This document shows, piece after piece, positions 43,374 through 52,338 of a stretch of DNA of 64,000 bases. Each line of letters starts with the position of its first letter. Position 1 is the stretch's first letter. Source of the stretch: Parvibaculaceae bacterium Mf 1.05b.01 (GTDB taxonomy: Bacteria; Pseudomonadota; Alphaproteobacteria; Parvibaculales; Parvibaculaceae); NCBI GenBank assembly GCA_000509225.1, contig BAOK01000002.1, positions 562,496 through 626,495 of the forward strand. Reading direction: 5' to 3'. Made by a program: the position numbers and the translations under genes. The notes beneath the pieces were generated by a model. That model did not search any database, was not told where the DNA came from, and was given only the letters and a program-made list of their open reading frames with translations.

Positions 43374-44962
43374 TGCGCGATATGCATTATCCGGGACGGT
43401 CCACCGTACATGCCATGAATGGCATGTGTGCGACTTCACAGCCTCTGGCGGCCGAGGCCGCAGTCAACCTGCTGCGTCAGGGGGGGAATGCTGTTGACGC
43501 TGCTATTTGTGCGAGCGCCGTCCTCTGCGTCGTAGAACCCTACAATACGGGGATTGGTGGCGACTGCTTTGCGCTTCTGTCAAAGGGGGGCAGTGGTGAG
43601 GTGATCGGTCTTAACGGATCGGGCCGGGCGCCAAAGAATGCGAGTGCTCAAAAACTGAGAGACCAGGGTATCAGTGAAATCGGTCTGACCAGTGTTCACT
43701 CTGCGACCATTCCCGGCGCGGTGGATGCCTGGGATCGCTTGCTCAAAGACCATGGGAGCATGGGGTTTGCGGAGGTTCTGGCGCCGGCTATCCGGATTGC
43801 AGAAGAAGGGTTTCCTGCATCACCCCGTGTTTCGCTGGAGTGGAGATATCTCGCTGATCATCTGAAGAAAGACCCGGATGCAGCTGCTCACTTTCTGGCG
43901 AATGGGGCTGGCCCGGAAGTGGGGCAGGTCGTGCGCATGCCGGGTCTTGCGGCGACCTTGCGGCTTATCGCCGAGAAAGGTCGGGCAGGCTTCTATGAAG
44001 GTGAGGTGGCTGAAGACCTGGTCACCAAACTGAAAAGCCTGGGCGGTGAGCATACGTTGGATGATTTCGCTTCCACCTGTGCTGACTATGTTACGCCCAC
44101 GCGCACCGACTATCGGGGCCGTCAGGTCTTGGAAATACCGCCCAATGGACAAGGGATTACTGCGCAGATTGCCTTGAATGTTCTTGGGCATTTTGACTTG
44201 GGTTCAGTTGATCCCCATGGACCGGAGCGGTTCCATCTTGAGATGGAAGCCTGTCGGCTTGCCTATGACCTGCGCGACAAGTATGTCGCCGACCCGGAAT
44301 TTGCGGCCGTTCCCGTTGACGATTTGTTGAGTGCCAAAACCGCTGCAACGCTTGCGGACCGGATCGATCCGAACCGGGCGCTCAAAGACGTTGTGGCCAA
44401 TCGCGACCCGCTCAATCGAGACACGATCTATCTCACTGTGGTGGACCAAGACCGGAACGCAATCTCTTTCATCAATTCGCTCTATCAGGCCTTTGGCTCT
44501 GGCATTACGGGGCCAACAAGTGCGGTGGTGATGCAAAACCGTGGCGCAGGCTTTGTTCTGACGGAAGGGCATCCAAATTGCCTTGAGGGGGGGAAGCGGC
44601 CGCTTCACACCATCATTCCGGGCATGCTTGTAGAAGAGGGCAGGGCGACCCTTCCGTTTGGGGTCATGGGCGGTGCGTTTCAGCCGGTCGGCCATGTGCA
44701 TCTCATGACCAATTTCATCGACTTTGGAATGGATGTTCAGGAGGCGCTCGACAGTCCTCGCGCTTTTCCAGGAGCTAGAAGTATTGAAGTTGAAAAAGGT
44801 ATTGATGGCGCTGTCCGAGCAGGCCTGGAAGCACGGGGGCACGCAGTCTCTAACGCCCTTCTTCCGCTTGGTGGTGGTCAGGCAATCTATCTTGATCCCG
44901 TCTATGGCGGGTTGATCGGTGGTTCGGACCCCCGCAAAGATGGCGCAGCCATCGGCTACTAA
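43373..44962 (+). CDS. Gamma-glutamyltransferase family protein
   Basis: A 529-residue Ntn-hydrolase that is made as a precursor and cleaves itself before a threonine. MCATSQPLAAEAAVNLLRQGGNAVDAA is the family start, and the nucleophile is probably Thr351 in RDTIYLTVVD, aligned with Thr391 of E. coli GGT. GGKRPLHTIIPGMLV and the late GGDPRKDG-type end are typical. No signal peptide is visible, unlike periplasmic GGT, so it probably acts in the cytosol. It may hydrolyse gamma-glutamyl or other amides rather than glutathione itself. Its start overlaps the HTH gene stop. Confidence 0.9.
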   Translation: MRDMHYPGRSTVHAMNGMCATSQPLAAEAAVNLLRQGGNAVDAAICASAVLCVVEPYNTGIGGDCFALLSKGGSGEVIGLNGSGRAPKNASAQKLRDQGISEIGLTSVHSATIPGAVDAWDRLLKDHGSMGFAEVLAPAIRIAEEGFPASPRVSLEWRYLADHLKKDPDAAAHFLANGAGPEVGQVVRMPGLAATLRLIAEKGRAGFYEGEVAEDLVTKLKSLGGEHTLDDFASTCADYVTPTRTDYRGRQVLEIPPNGQGITAQIALNVLGHFDLGSVDPHGPERFHLEMEACRLAYDLRDKYVADPEFAAVPVDDLLSAKTAATLADRIDPNRALKDVVANRDPLNRDTIYLTVVDQDRNAISFINSLYQAFGSGITGPTSAVVMQNRGAGFVLTEGHPNCLEGGKRPLHTIIPGMLVEEGRATLPFGVMGGAFQPVGHVHLMTNFIDFGMDVQEALDSPRAFPGARSIEVEKGIDGAVRAGLEARGHAVSNALLPLGGGQAIYLDPVYGGLIGGSDPRKDGAAIGY

Positions 44963-44966
44963 ATCC

Positions 44967-45293
44967 CTAGGCCTTTCGAGTGAGCACGCGGTCTGAAGGT
45001 GTGCCAGTGTCGAGCCTGTTGGCAGAACTATACGCGCTTGCGGCGTTCTGCCTTGCTCTTACACGCGCACTTGCGTTGCGGGGCCACTGCCAGTGCTGGT
45101 CCACATATTGAGCCAGAAAGGGAGCTGTAGGGCCCTGCCGGTTATGTAGCCGACGGTCTGTCGCCCGCCGTTGCGGCGGATCTACCAGTTTTGGTTTTTC
45201 TGTCTCACTGGCGCGCGTTTCCTCCGCCTTGGCTTTTGGGCGGGTCGGCTTGTGAAAGAAGCCTGTTCCAGTTATGCGCGTAATGCGGGTCAT
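44967..45293 (-). CDS. Basic protein of unknown function
   Basis: 108 residues, very basic. The N-terminal half is low-complexity and charged (KPTRPKAKAEETRASETEKPK). The C-terminal half has the short block GPTAPFLAQYVDQHWQWPRN, a form seen in small conserved alphaproteobacterial proteins, which supports real coding. No domain with known function is recognised. It converges on the gamma-glutamyltransferase gene (4-bp gap). Confidence 0.55.
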   Translation of the reverse strand: MTRITRITGTGFFHKPTRPKAKAEETRASETEKPKLVDPPQRRATDRRLHNRQGPTAPFLAQYVDQHWQWPRNASARVRARQNAASAYSSANRLDTGTPSDRVLTRKA

Positions 45294-45434
45294 GGCCTTA
45301 GAGTAGCAAGAAACCGGCCAGGGATTTTGTGTCGAATTGAAACAGATCTGTGGCTTTAACCAATAATTTTAGGTTTTTCTTCGCAATGTTCCTTGGCCAT
45401 TTCTTAACAAGCGTCGGCCAAAATCATCCTAGTT

Positions 45435-47309
45435 GTGCAGGCGTACCGCAAGTTTGCGGATCTGGCCGGGACCACCGGTTTACAAATGGGGTGTTGTAAA
45501 GTGTTGCGTGATCGACGTAGTTGGCGCGGGCAGAAATCTGGGGCGAGTGAAAGCTCTGACCAGACATCAGAGGTTGATGATTTCTCGCTCGATGCCGCCA
45601 AGCTTGACTCGCTTGGTCTTGAGGCTATCGCTGAAGTGGGCGACGTATTCTACGAATGGCAACTGGACAAAGACAGTCTCACTTGGGCCGACAATGTTTC
45701 TGCTGTTCTGGGTGTTGAACAAACGTCTGCCCTCTCCTCAGGTCGCGGCTATGCATCGCGCCTTGTGACAGGCAAAGGGGTCACGCGCTACGAGGCCATT
45801 GTTACAGAAGGGCTGCGGGACAATGGATCGGGTGTTGCCTTTCAGATTGAATATGCGATCAAAAATGACCAAGGTGAAGAGCATTGGGTAGAAGATCGCG
45901 GGCGCTGGTTCGGCGACTCTGAAGGACGCCCTGTGCGTGCGGTCGGTGTTGTTCGCATTATTACAAGTCGGCGCCAGCGCGATGAAGAGCTCAACTTTCT
46001 TGTGACCTATGATGAGCTTACGGGGCACGTCAATCGCGCGCGCCTGAAAGAACTTCTTGGTGAGACGCTTGTCGACTTGCGTCGCAATGAGCGGCAGGGT
46101 GCTTACTTGGTCGCGGCGATTGATAACCTGGCATTGATCAACGAAGCCTATGGCTTTGACGTGGCTGATCAGATGATTGTTGCTGTTGGCAATCGGCTGC
46201 TTGGAGAGCTGCGGGGAAGTGACGTTATTGGTCGATGCTCCGGCAATAAATTTGGTATCATTCTTTCGAATTGCTCCGAAAAACAGATGCATGCGACGAC
46301 GGAGCGGTTGCTAAGTGTTGTACGTGATTTGGTCATTGAGATTGATGCGGGCCCCGTTGCCTCCACCGTTTCCATCGGTTGTGTTTCTTTACCGTCTAGC
46401 GCCAAAACAGCTCAAGCCGCCATGATGCGAGCGGAAGAAGCGCTCACCGAAGCCAAGCATTCACGTCGAGCATCCTACGCTGCCTTTGAACATAGCCCGG
46501 AACGCGATCGCGCTCGCCGCAGCAACCTCAAGATCGCCGATGAACTTCTCGCAGCGCTCAATGAACGGCGCTTGACCCTGGCGTTCCAACCGCTGGTTTC
46601 ATCTGCAACTCTGGAGCCGGTCCTTCACGAAACACTCATCCGCCTGCGGCAACGAGATGGTGATGTTGTCCCTGCCGGACAGTTCATTCCTATCGCGGAG
46701 AAGTTAGGCCTTGTTCGCCTCATAGATCACCGTGTCCTGGAATTGGCTTTCGAGGAGCTTGCTCATACGAGCCAGCCGCAACTCGCCATAAACGTGTCGG
46801 GTTACACAATCACAGATAGGGTTTGGCTCGATATGTTTATCGCGTTGACCAAGTCCAATCCGGGCGCTGCGGAACGGTTGGTGGTTGAGATTACAGAGAC
46901 GGTTGCTATCCAAGAGATCAGCGAAAGTCAGCAGTTTGTCCAGACTGTCCGAAATCAGGGCTCAAAGGTGGCTATTGATGATTTTGGAGCCGGGTATACG
47001 TCCTTTAGGAACCTCAAGTGCCTTGATGTCGATATGGTGAAAATCGATGGTTCCTTTGTCGAGGGGTTGGTAGACAAGCCCGACAATCAAATGTTCCTCC
47101 GAAGTTTCGTCGATCTAGCGCGGAATTTTGGTCTCCCGACGGTGGCTGAATTTGTCACCTGCCAGGGGGAAATCGATTACCTGCGCGAAATTGGCGTGGA
47201 GTATCTGCAAGGCTTCTATGTTGGCGAACCCGTCCTTGTCCCGCCATGGCGTGAGGGTGAAGAAGAGAAAGAAGCTAAGCCGAAGGATGATAATCGCGCC
47301 GCGTCTTAG
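45435..47309 (+). CDS. PAS, degenerate GGDEF and EAL domain protein
   Basis: A 624-residue cyclic-di-GMP protein. A PAS domain (about residues 50-175; FYEWQLDKDSLTWADNVSAVLG, EHWVEDRGRWFGD) precedes a GGDEF-fold domain whose active site is SGNKF (269-273) instead of GGDEF, so it should not make c-di-GMP. The EAL domain (about 365-605) starts with Glu399 in HETLIRL and keeps AIDDFGAGY (513-520) and VDMVKIDGSFV, so phosphodiesterase activity is plausible. No membrane helix is seen. The start is GTG 45435 or ATG 45486; neither has a clear ribosome site. It is convergent with phaR. Confidence 0.88.
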   Translation: MQAYRKFADLAGTTGLQMGCCKVLRDRRSWRGQKSGASESSDQTSEVDDFSLDAAKLDSLGLEAIAEVGDVFYEWQLDKDSLTWADNVSAVLGVEQTSALSSGRGYASRLVTGKGVTRYEAIVTEGLRDNGSGVAFQIEYAIKNDQGEEHWVEDRGRWFGDSEGRPVRAVGVVRIITSRRQRDEELNFLVTYDELTGHVNRARLKELLGETLVDLRRNERQGAYLVAAIDNLALINEAYGFDVADQMIVAVGNRLLGELRGSDVIGRCSGNKFGIILSNCSEKQMHATTERLLSVVRDLVIEIDAGPVASTVSIGCVSLPSSAKTAQAAMMRAEEALTEAKHSRRASYAAFEHSPERDRARRSNLKIADELLAALNERRLTLAFQPLVSSATLEPVLHETLIRLRQRDGDVVPAGQFIPIAEKLGLVRLIDHRVLELAFEELAHTSQPQLAINVSGYTITDRVWLDMFIALTKSNPGAAERLVVEITETVAIQEISESQQFVQTVRNQGSKVAIDDFGAGYTSFRNLKCLDVDMVKIDGSFVEGLVDKPDNQMFLRSFVDLARNFGLPTVAEFVTCQGEIDYLREIGVEYLQGFYVGEPVLVPPWREGEEEKEAKPKDDNRAAS

Positions 47310-47319
47310 GTGCTGTACG

Positions 47320-47931
47320 TCACTTTTCTTTGTCTTTTCCCGAGAGGGCTGCGAGCTCTTTCTGAATTTCTTTGAGCTGCTGCTTGACCGTCTCCAGGTC
47401 GTCCCCATCGCCCAGCGCTGATTTTTCTGTCTCAGCTGATTTCTCATCGCGCTCATTGTCGGAGCGCAAGGCGAAGGGTGAGAACATCCGAATTGCTTCT
47501 TCGAACATAGAAATGTTTCGGCGGATCTGCTCTTCAAATTGGTCGAACCGCTCTTTGCCGCCAAATGCCGATGTCATCTTGTCGACGAGCTTTGATCGTT
47601 CCTGGGAAAACGTATTCATGCTCATTTCCAAATAGGACGGCACAAATCCCTGGAGACTGTCGCCATAAAAGCTGATCAGTTGACGCAGAAAGGGAACCGG
47701 CAAAAGGTTGTGGCCCTTTTGTTCCTGTTCAAAGATGATCTGAGTAAGGACTGATCTCGTCAGGTCTTCTGAAGATTTGGCATCGTGCACAAGAAAGTCC
47801 TGACCTTCGCGGACCATGGTCGCCAGGTCTTCCAGTGTTACATATGAGCTGGTTGCCGTGTTGTAGAGCCGCCGATTTGCATATTTCTTGATGGTAATCG
47901 GTTCGCCGGCAACTGGTTTCTTCTTTGCCAA
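47320..47931 (-). CDS. phaR: Polyhydroxyalkanoate synthesis repressor PhaR
   Basis: A DNA- and PHB-binding repressor that controls phasin and polyhydroxyalkanoate genes. The PHB_acc_N domain is clear (IKKYANRRLYNTATSSYVTLEDLATMV, DFLVHDAKSSEDLTRSVLTQIIFEQE), followed by two PHB_acc repeats and an acidic/lysine tail (LSGKDKEK). TTG 47931, preceded by GAGG at good spacing, gives 203 residues; an ATG at 47997 is the alternative, with a basic extension. No phaC or phasin gene adjoins it. With the DGAT gene at the left edge the genome seems to store both PHA and neutral lipid. Confidence 0.9.
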   Translation of the reverse strand: MAKKKPVAGEPITIKKYANRRLYNTATSSYVTLEDLATMVREGQDFLVHDAKSSEDLTRSVLTQIIFEQEQKGHNLLPVPFLRQLISFYGDSLQGFVPSYLEMSMNTFSQERSKLVDKMTSAFGGKERFDQFEEQIRRNISMFEEAIRMFSPFALRSDNERDEKSAETEKSALGDGDDLETVKQQLKEIQKELAALSGKDKEK

Positions 47932-48265
47932 GGATCGCCTCGTTATTCTGGCCGTCCGATCATGTGGTGGTCCGGACCGGGCCCTGTTTCTTGTCATTGT
48001 TGCGCGGCAGTGTTGCAATGCGCAAGTCTGTTGGTGCATCGCGGTAGGTCAAAATTCGACACATTGCCGTTCTCAGGGCTATTTCCCGCGTTATTCAATT
48101 CTCCGGGTACGTTTTAGACCTTGTTTTCCTTGTCTCCAAGACAGGCGATTGTGCGCTGCAACAATTACTCATTGCTGAAGGGCCGGCGAAAAAGGCCAGA
48201 ATTTCTGTTTCAGGAGCAATTATTGCCGTGCGTGATGGACGGGCAATCAGGCATCGGCTGGTGGT
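47932..48265. other. Intergenic region upstream of phaR
   Basis: About 330 bp between DUF882 and phaR, both on the minus strand. It holds the phaR promoter and may include its extended 5' coding end. I see no tRNA, repeat or convincing terminator. Confidence 0.4.
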
Positions 48266-48862
48266 TCAGCTGGTGCTCTCGTCACCTCGCCCGGGCGCGG
48301 GATAGACCCAGGTTCCCGGTGGTCCCACATCCAGGTGAACGAAAGGTCGGCTTGTCGGATAGTAGCCAGCCCCGCCTTTGCCCAGAGATTTAGCGACGCG
48401 GTACAGCATGCCGACATCGTTGAAGTCCTGGGTAAGGTCCATGGCCATTCCCTGCATGTGGAAGCTGTTTTCAGCGACGCCTTCTGAGCGTGCCGCCAGA
48501 CGGGCATTCGTTGTGGGTGAACGATAGCCCGACATTGTATAGAGCGGCGCACGGGAGGGTGTTAGCTGGTCCACCTCCCACATAAGGTCCAGCAAGTCCG
48601 TACTCATCTGTGTGGTGGTGTTGGATCTAAGATCCCTCATAAACCAATTTATTGTACTGAAGGTCTCGGCTATATGTTCACCGTCTGCCCAATAGGTAAT
48701 GGTCAGCCGTTCACCGGAATTCAGGCTCTGCATACGCAGTGTTCGTTTATAGGGAGCTTGAGCCTGCACGATCGCGGGAGTCACTAGGGCGCTGCCTAGA
48801 GCCAGTCCGCTGGACAGGACCTGACGTCGGTTGGGTGCACTTATCTGGCGTGGTTTCTTCAT
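48266..48862 (-). CDS. DUF882 (YcbK-like) peptidase M15-fold exported protein
   Basis: A 198-residue protein with a twin-arginine-type signal (NRRQVLSSGLALGSALVTPAI). The DUF882 domain resembles M15A D-Ala-D-Ala carboxypeptidases and murein endopeptidases: the zinc-site elements SGYRSPTTNARL, SFHMQGMAMDL and FVHLDVG are present. It likely trims peptidoglycan in the periplasm. Its ATG overlaps the stop of the polysaccharide deacetylase gene (ATGA at 48859-48862), so two wall-active enzymes are made together. Confidence 0.88.
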   Translation of the reverse strand: MKKPRQISAPNRRQVLSSGLALGSALVTPAIVQAQAPYKRTLRMQSLNSGERLTITYWADGEHIAETFSTINWFMRDLRSNTTTQMSTDLLDLMWEVDQLTPSRAPLYTMSGYRSPTTNARLAARSEGVAENSFHMQGMAMDLTQDFNDVGMLYRVAKSLGKGGAGYYPTSRPFVHLDVGPPGTWVYPAPGRGDESTS

Positions 48863-49740
48863 AGGGCAGACCTTAGCGAAAGATCAGTGGGTGTCTCAAG
48901 TGACGGAATTTCAACATTTGGCCTGCTGGGTGGCTGTATGGCCGTTTGTGCCTGTTCTGTAGGCATGTCGCGTTCCGGTACCATATGGGCAACGCGGTAG
49001 CCTTTATCGCGGATTTGTTTCAGCACGAAGGGTAAAGCCGCCGCGGTCCTTTGTTTGGTGTCGTGAAAGATAACGATCCCGCCGCTTTTTGAGCGAATGT
49101 TCCTGACCGCGCGGTAGACCACAGCGCGAGAAGAGATGCGTCTCCAGTCATCGGTGCCGACATCGCAGGAGAAGGTGGAAATGTTCCGTGCCGCCAGCCA
49201 ACCCCGCAGGGCATTTGAGTGATTGAGGCCTGGGAAGCGGAAAAAGGGCGCCACAACGACATGCGCCGTTTCGGGTGCCCCATCCAGTGCGGCCTGGATC
49301 TCGGAGATGCCGCGGGTGATCTGCCGTGTTGCGCGGTTCCAGCTGAGGCGCCGGAGGTTGTTGGGGTGTGAATAGGAGTGCGAGGCAATCGTGTGTCCAC
49401 GGAGCGCTGCTTCACGCACCAGATGGGGATAGCGTTCTGCGCGATGACCGGTAAAGAAGAAGGTCGCTTTGACGCAATATCTGTCGAGCGTGTCCAAGAT
49501 GATTGGGGTGACGTCCGGGTCTGGTCCGTCATCGAACGTCAGAACCACTTCTTTTGGTTCGATATCGACTGTGCGGGCATATTGCATGGTGCCGTAACTC
49601 TGAACAGTTTCCGGGACCATGACGGTGCGACTTGGGCCACCCGCCTCAATGCAGGCAGCAGACTGTTCTTCTGCCTGCGCTGTGGCAGACGCTGAGAACA
49701 GAAATCCGAGCGCGCATAGGCTGATTAGTGTTTTTCTCAT
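48859..49740 (-). CDS. Exported polysaccharide deacetylase (NodB domain)
   Basis: A 293-residue protein with a Sec signal peptide (MRKTLISLCALGFLFSASATAQA). The NodB domain has motif 1 TFDDGPDPD (catalytic and metal aspartates), motif 2 SHSYSHPN (metal histidines), motif 3 FFRFPGL and the late IVIFHDTK. It removes acetyl groups from an N-acetylated glycan, maybe peptidoglycan or exopolysaccharide. GGGGGGTGGGG precedes the ATG at 49740. It is coupled to the DUF882 gene. Confidence 0.9.
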   Translation of the reverse strand: MRKTLISLCALGFLFSASATAQAEEQSAACIEAGGPSRTVMVPETVQSYGTMQYARTVDIEPKEVVLTFDDGPDPDVTPIILDTLDRYCVKATFFFTGHRAERYPHLVREAALRGHTIASHSYSHPNNLRRLSWNRATRQITRGISEIQAALDGAPETAHVVVAPFFRFPGLNHSNALRGWLAARNISTFSCDVGTDDWRRISSRAVVYRAVRNIRSKSGGIVIFHDTKQRTAAALPFVLKQIRDKGYRVAHMVPERDMPTEQAQTAIQPPSRPNVEIPSLETPTDLSLRSAL

Positions 49741-49772
49741 TTCCCCACCCCCCGTAGAGAAATCCTTGTCTT

Positions 49773-50234
49773 CTATTTTATCGTGGTGCCTGGCTGCCAA
49801 TCCTCTGGCGCTAGTTCAAATCCTGCGAAGTCAAAACCGGGTGCGACAGTGCAGCCAACCAGTGTCCAGGCACCCAGTGGTTCGGCGGCCTGCCATTCAT
49901 CTTTTCTGACAATACCCTGTGGGCGTTCGCCTGCCGATAGGTTGGGGCCGAGAGTCATGTGCTCGGGCGTATCCTCATCATTGGCGGCAACTGACAGGCG
50001 CAGGGGATCACCTGCATACCAATGCCAGATTTCTGTGGCATCCACGCGGTGCCAATGAGACCGTTCGCCCGCCTTCAAAAGGTAGTAGATCGCTGTGGAG
50101 GACGCACGGGTTTGGCCTTCAAGAGCATCATCGCGAAAGGTTTCGCGAAAGTGGCCCCCTTCAGGATGAGGCTGCAGTCCGAGCTCACCGATCAACTGAT
50201 CTGGGTTTATCGGTGCGCTTGATGCCTTACTCAT
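49773..50234 (-). CDS. DUF985 cupin protein
   Basis: A 153-residue single-domain cupin of the DUF985 (YML079-like) family. It begins LIGELGLQPHPEGGHFRETF and has STAIYYLLKAGERSHWHRVDATEIWHWY, with the HWHR histidines in the cupin barrel, and ends with the GFDFAGFELA block. Metal or small-sugar binding is suggested for the fold, but no function is established. It lies between gloB (27 bp) and the deacetylase (32 bp) on the minus strand, so all could share a transcript. Confidence 0.9.
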   Translation of the reverse strand: MSKASSAPINPDQLIGELGLQPHPEGGHFRETFRDDALEGQTRASSTAIYYLLKAGERSHWHRVDATEIWHWYAGDPLRLSVAANDEDTPEHMTLGPNLSAGERPQGIVRKDEWQAAEPLGAWTLVGCTVAPGFDFAGFELAPEDWQPGTTIK

Positions 50235-50261
50235 ACTTCACTCCACAGGTCGGGCTATCTT

Positions 50262-51032
50262 TTAGAAATTGTCTTTGCGATGACGAACTTCGGTGAAGAT
50301 CGCCGCAGCTGACGCACCACTGAGACCGACCGTCTTCTGAATTTCGTCACTGGAAGGCCGCACAAAGGGATTTGTCTTGCGTTCCAAACCAATTGTTGTC
50401 GGAACCGTCGGTTCGCCCCGTGCCCTCAATTTGTCGATCTCAGCAATCCTTGTCGCGAGCTCCGGGTTGCCTGGCTCAATCGTTGCCGCGAACTTGGCGT
50501 TGGCCTGTGTGTATTCGTGGGCGCAATAGACCGTGGTCTCATCTGGCAGGGCCATGAGTTTTTCCAGCGAGGACCACATCTGATCAGGTGTTCCTTCGAA
50601 AACGCGTCCGCACCCAAGAGCGAAAAGCGCATCGCCGACAAAGGCGACGCCTTCCTCTTCGAAGTAATAGGCAATGTGTCCGAGTGTGTGACCGGGTACG
50701 CCAATGACGCGCACTTCATGTGTGCCAAACAGAAATGTATCGCCGTCACCGACTTCCTTTTCGATGCCTGGAATTTTGTCCGCCTCATCGCGCGGACCGA
50801 TAATGGCGCAGCCGGTCTTTTCCTGGAGCTCCAGATTGCCGCCTGCATGGTCGTAATGATGGTGGGTATTCAGAATGTGTGTCAGTTCCCAGCCGTGGGT
50901 TTTCAGCGATGCTTCAATTGGCCCTACTTCTGGTGTGTCAATTGTTGCGGTTGTATCAGCTTCCGGGTCGTGAATGAGGTAGCCATAATTGTCGCTGAGG
51001 CAGGGTATTTGATGGATCACAAGCTTGGACAT
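50262..51032 (-). CDS. gloB: Hydroxyacylglutathione hydrolase (glyoxalase II)
   Basis: A 256-residue metallo-beta-lactamase-fold enzyme that splits S-lactoylglutathione into lactate and glutathione, finishing methylglyoxal detoxification. The metal motif is NTHHHYDHAGG; GHTLGHIAYYF, DALFALGCGRVFEG and CAHEYTQANAKFA follow as in known GloB. Full length is typical. It is divergent from the methyltransferase gene at 51171, a pairing common in alphaproteobacteria. Confidence 0.96.
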   Translation of the reverse strand: MSKLVIHQIPCLSDNYGYLIHDPEADTTATIDTPEVGPIEASLKTHGWELTHILNTHHHYDHAGGNLELQEKTGCAIIGPRDEADKIPGIEKEVGDGDTFLFGTHEVRVIGVPGHTLGHIAYYFEEEGVAFVGDALFALGCGRVFEGTPDQMWSSLEKLMALPDETTVYCAHEYTQANAKFAATIEPGNPELATRIAEIDKLRARGEPTVPTTIGLERKTNPFVRPSSDEIQKTVGLSGASAAAIFTEVRHRKDNF

Positions 51033-51170
51033 AATTGCTCCGGGCGCAGGAAAAGGTTTCGGGTAGGGTAACGCTGATCCGTGTCAAAATGAACAGGCTG
51101 GGTGGTTGTTTTGCAGTATTCAGGCGGGACGTTAACGCCGTTTGCTCCCAAAATCGGTTAGATTGTTGCC

Positions 51171-51968
51171 ATGTATCCAGATGTTGTTGATCTCAGGAGC
51201 TTTTATACCAAGCCATTGGGGCGGGTTGCGCGACGTGTGATCGGGCACCAGTTGCGCAATGTCTGGCCGAATGTGTCCGGTATGACACTAGCCGGGTTTG
51301 GATACGCCACCCCCTATCTCCGACCATTTCTCGGGGAGGCGACCCGGGTGTTGGCCCTTATGCCTGCAGAACAGGGCGTTGTGAGATGGCCGGCAGATGG
51401 TCCCGGCCTGGTAACGCTGGCGGATGAGACACATCTTCCGTTGCCCGATGAGTGTGTCGACCGGCTGGTGCTTGTGCACTCCGTTGAAAACAGTGAAGCC
51501 TTGCGTGCTTTGTTGCGCCAAGCTTGGCAGGTGCTGGCACCTGGCGGCCGGTTGCTCATTGTTGCGCCTAACAGGCATGGTTTCTGGGCGCGTCGAGATA
51601 AAACACCTTTTGGTCACGGTCGCCCTTTTACTCGGATGCAGCTCTCTGAATTGCTTCGAGGCGCCATGTTCACGCCGACTCTCTGGCGATCCTGTCTCTT
51701 CGTACCGCCTTTCGGCGTCCGCCCGTTCATACGTTCTGCTTTGGCGTGGGAGCGGCTGGGTCGCATAAGCGGCGGTCGGTTTGCAGGCGTCATCCTGGTA
51801 GAAGCAGCGAAGCAGATGTATGCAACGCCGCCGCTGGCTGTTGAAAATGGTGTTCGACGTCGACTCACCGCGCCGGTTGGTCGGCTGGCGCCTGGGAATG
51901 CCACAGGAAACGTGACAGGACGGGCAGGATCAGCCACCATGCCGCACTCAGACCACAAAACAGATTAG
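51171..51968 (+). CDS. Class I SAM-dependent methyltransferase
   Basis: A 265-residue methyltransferase-like protein. The Rossmann core is visible as MTLAGFGYATPYLRPFLGEA (a divergent glycine loop), LPLPDECVDRLVLVHSVEN (motif resembling PFxDxxFDxV) and LAPGGRLLIVAPNRHGFWAR. The glycine-rich loop lacks the usual ExGxGxG, so SAM binding should be checked. It is divergent from gloB and precedes the PII gene by 15 bp. The target is unknown. Confidence 0.82.
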   Translation: MYPDVVDLRSFYTKPLGRVARRVIGHQLRNVWPNVSGMTLAGFGYATPYLRPFLGEATRVLALMPAEQGVVRWPADGPGLVTLADETHLPLPDECVDRLVLVHSVENSEALRALLRQAWQVLAPGGRLLIVAPNRHGFWARRDKTPFGHGRPFTRMQLSELLRGAMFTPTLWRSCLFVPPFGVRPFIRSALAWERLGRISGGRFAGVILVEAAKQMYATPPLAVENGVRRRLTAPVGRLAPGNATGNVTGRAGSATMPHSDHKTD

Positions 51969-51983
51969 GTAAAGGTACGTCGC

Positions 51984-52328
51984 ATGAAAATGATCGTCGC
52001 AATTGTGAAACCTGCGGTAACAGAGCATGTGATGGATGCGCTCGCGGAGATCGGCATTTCCGGGCTGACGGTGAGCGAAGTTAAGGGGCATGGTCGCCAA
52101 AAAGGGCAGACGGAGATTTACCGTGGAGCCGAGTATCAGGTCACTTTGGTGCCGAAGGTTCGTTTTGAGATAGCGGTGGAAGATTCTGTGGTCGACAGCG
52201 TTGTTGATACGATCTGCAAGACTGCCTCGACGGGTAAGATCGGTGACGGCAAAGTGTTTGTGATGGATATGGCCTCAGCCGTTCGGATCCGGACTGGCGA
52301 GCGAGATTCTGAAGCAATCGGTGCTTAA
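51984..52328 (+). CDS. PII family nitrogen regulatory protein
   Basis: A 114-residue PII signal protein (GlnB/GlnK family) that senses 2-oxoglutarate, ATP and ADP. The T-loop KGHGRQKGQTEIYRGAEYQV keeps the tyrosine that is uridylylated, and the B-loop and C-loop blocks TGKIGDGKVFV and AVRIRTGE are intact. Unlike most, it is not next to amtB or glnA; it follows a methyltransferase by 15 bp. GlnB versus GlnK cannot be settled. Confidence 0.95.
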   Translation: MKMIVAIVKPAVTEHVMDALAEIGISGLTVSEVKGHGRQKGQTEIYRGAEYQVTLVPKVRFEIAVEDSVVDSVVDTICKTASTGKIGDGKVFVMDMASAVRIRTGERDSEAIGA

Positions 52329-52338
52329 GAAGCTCTAC

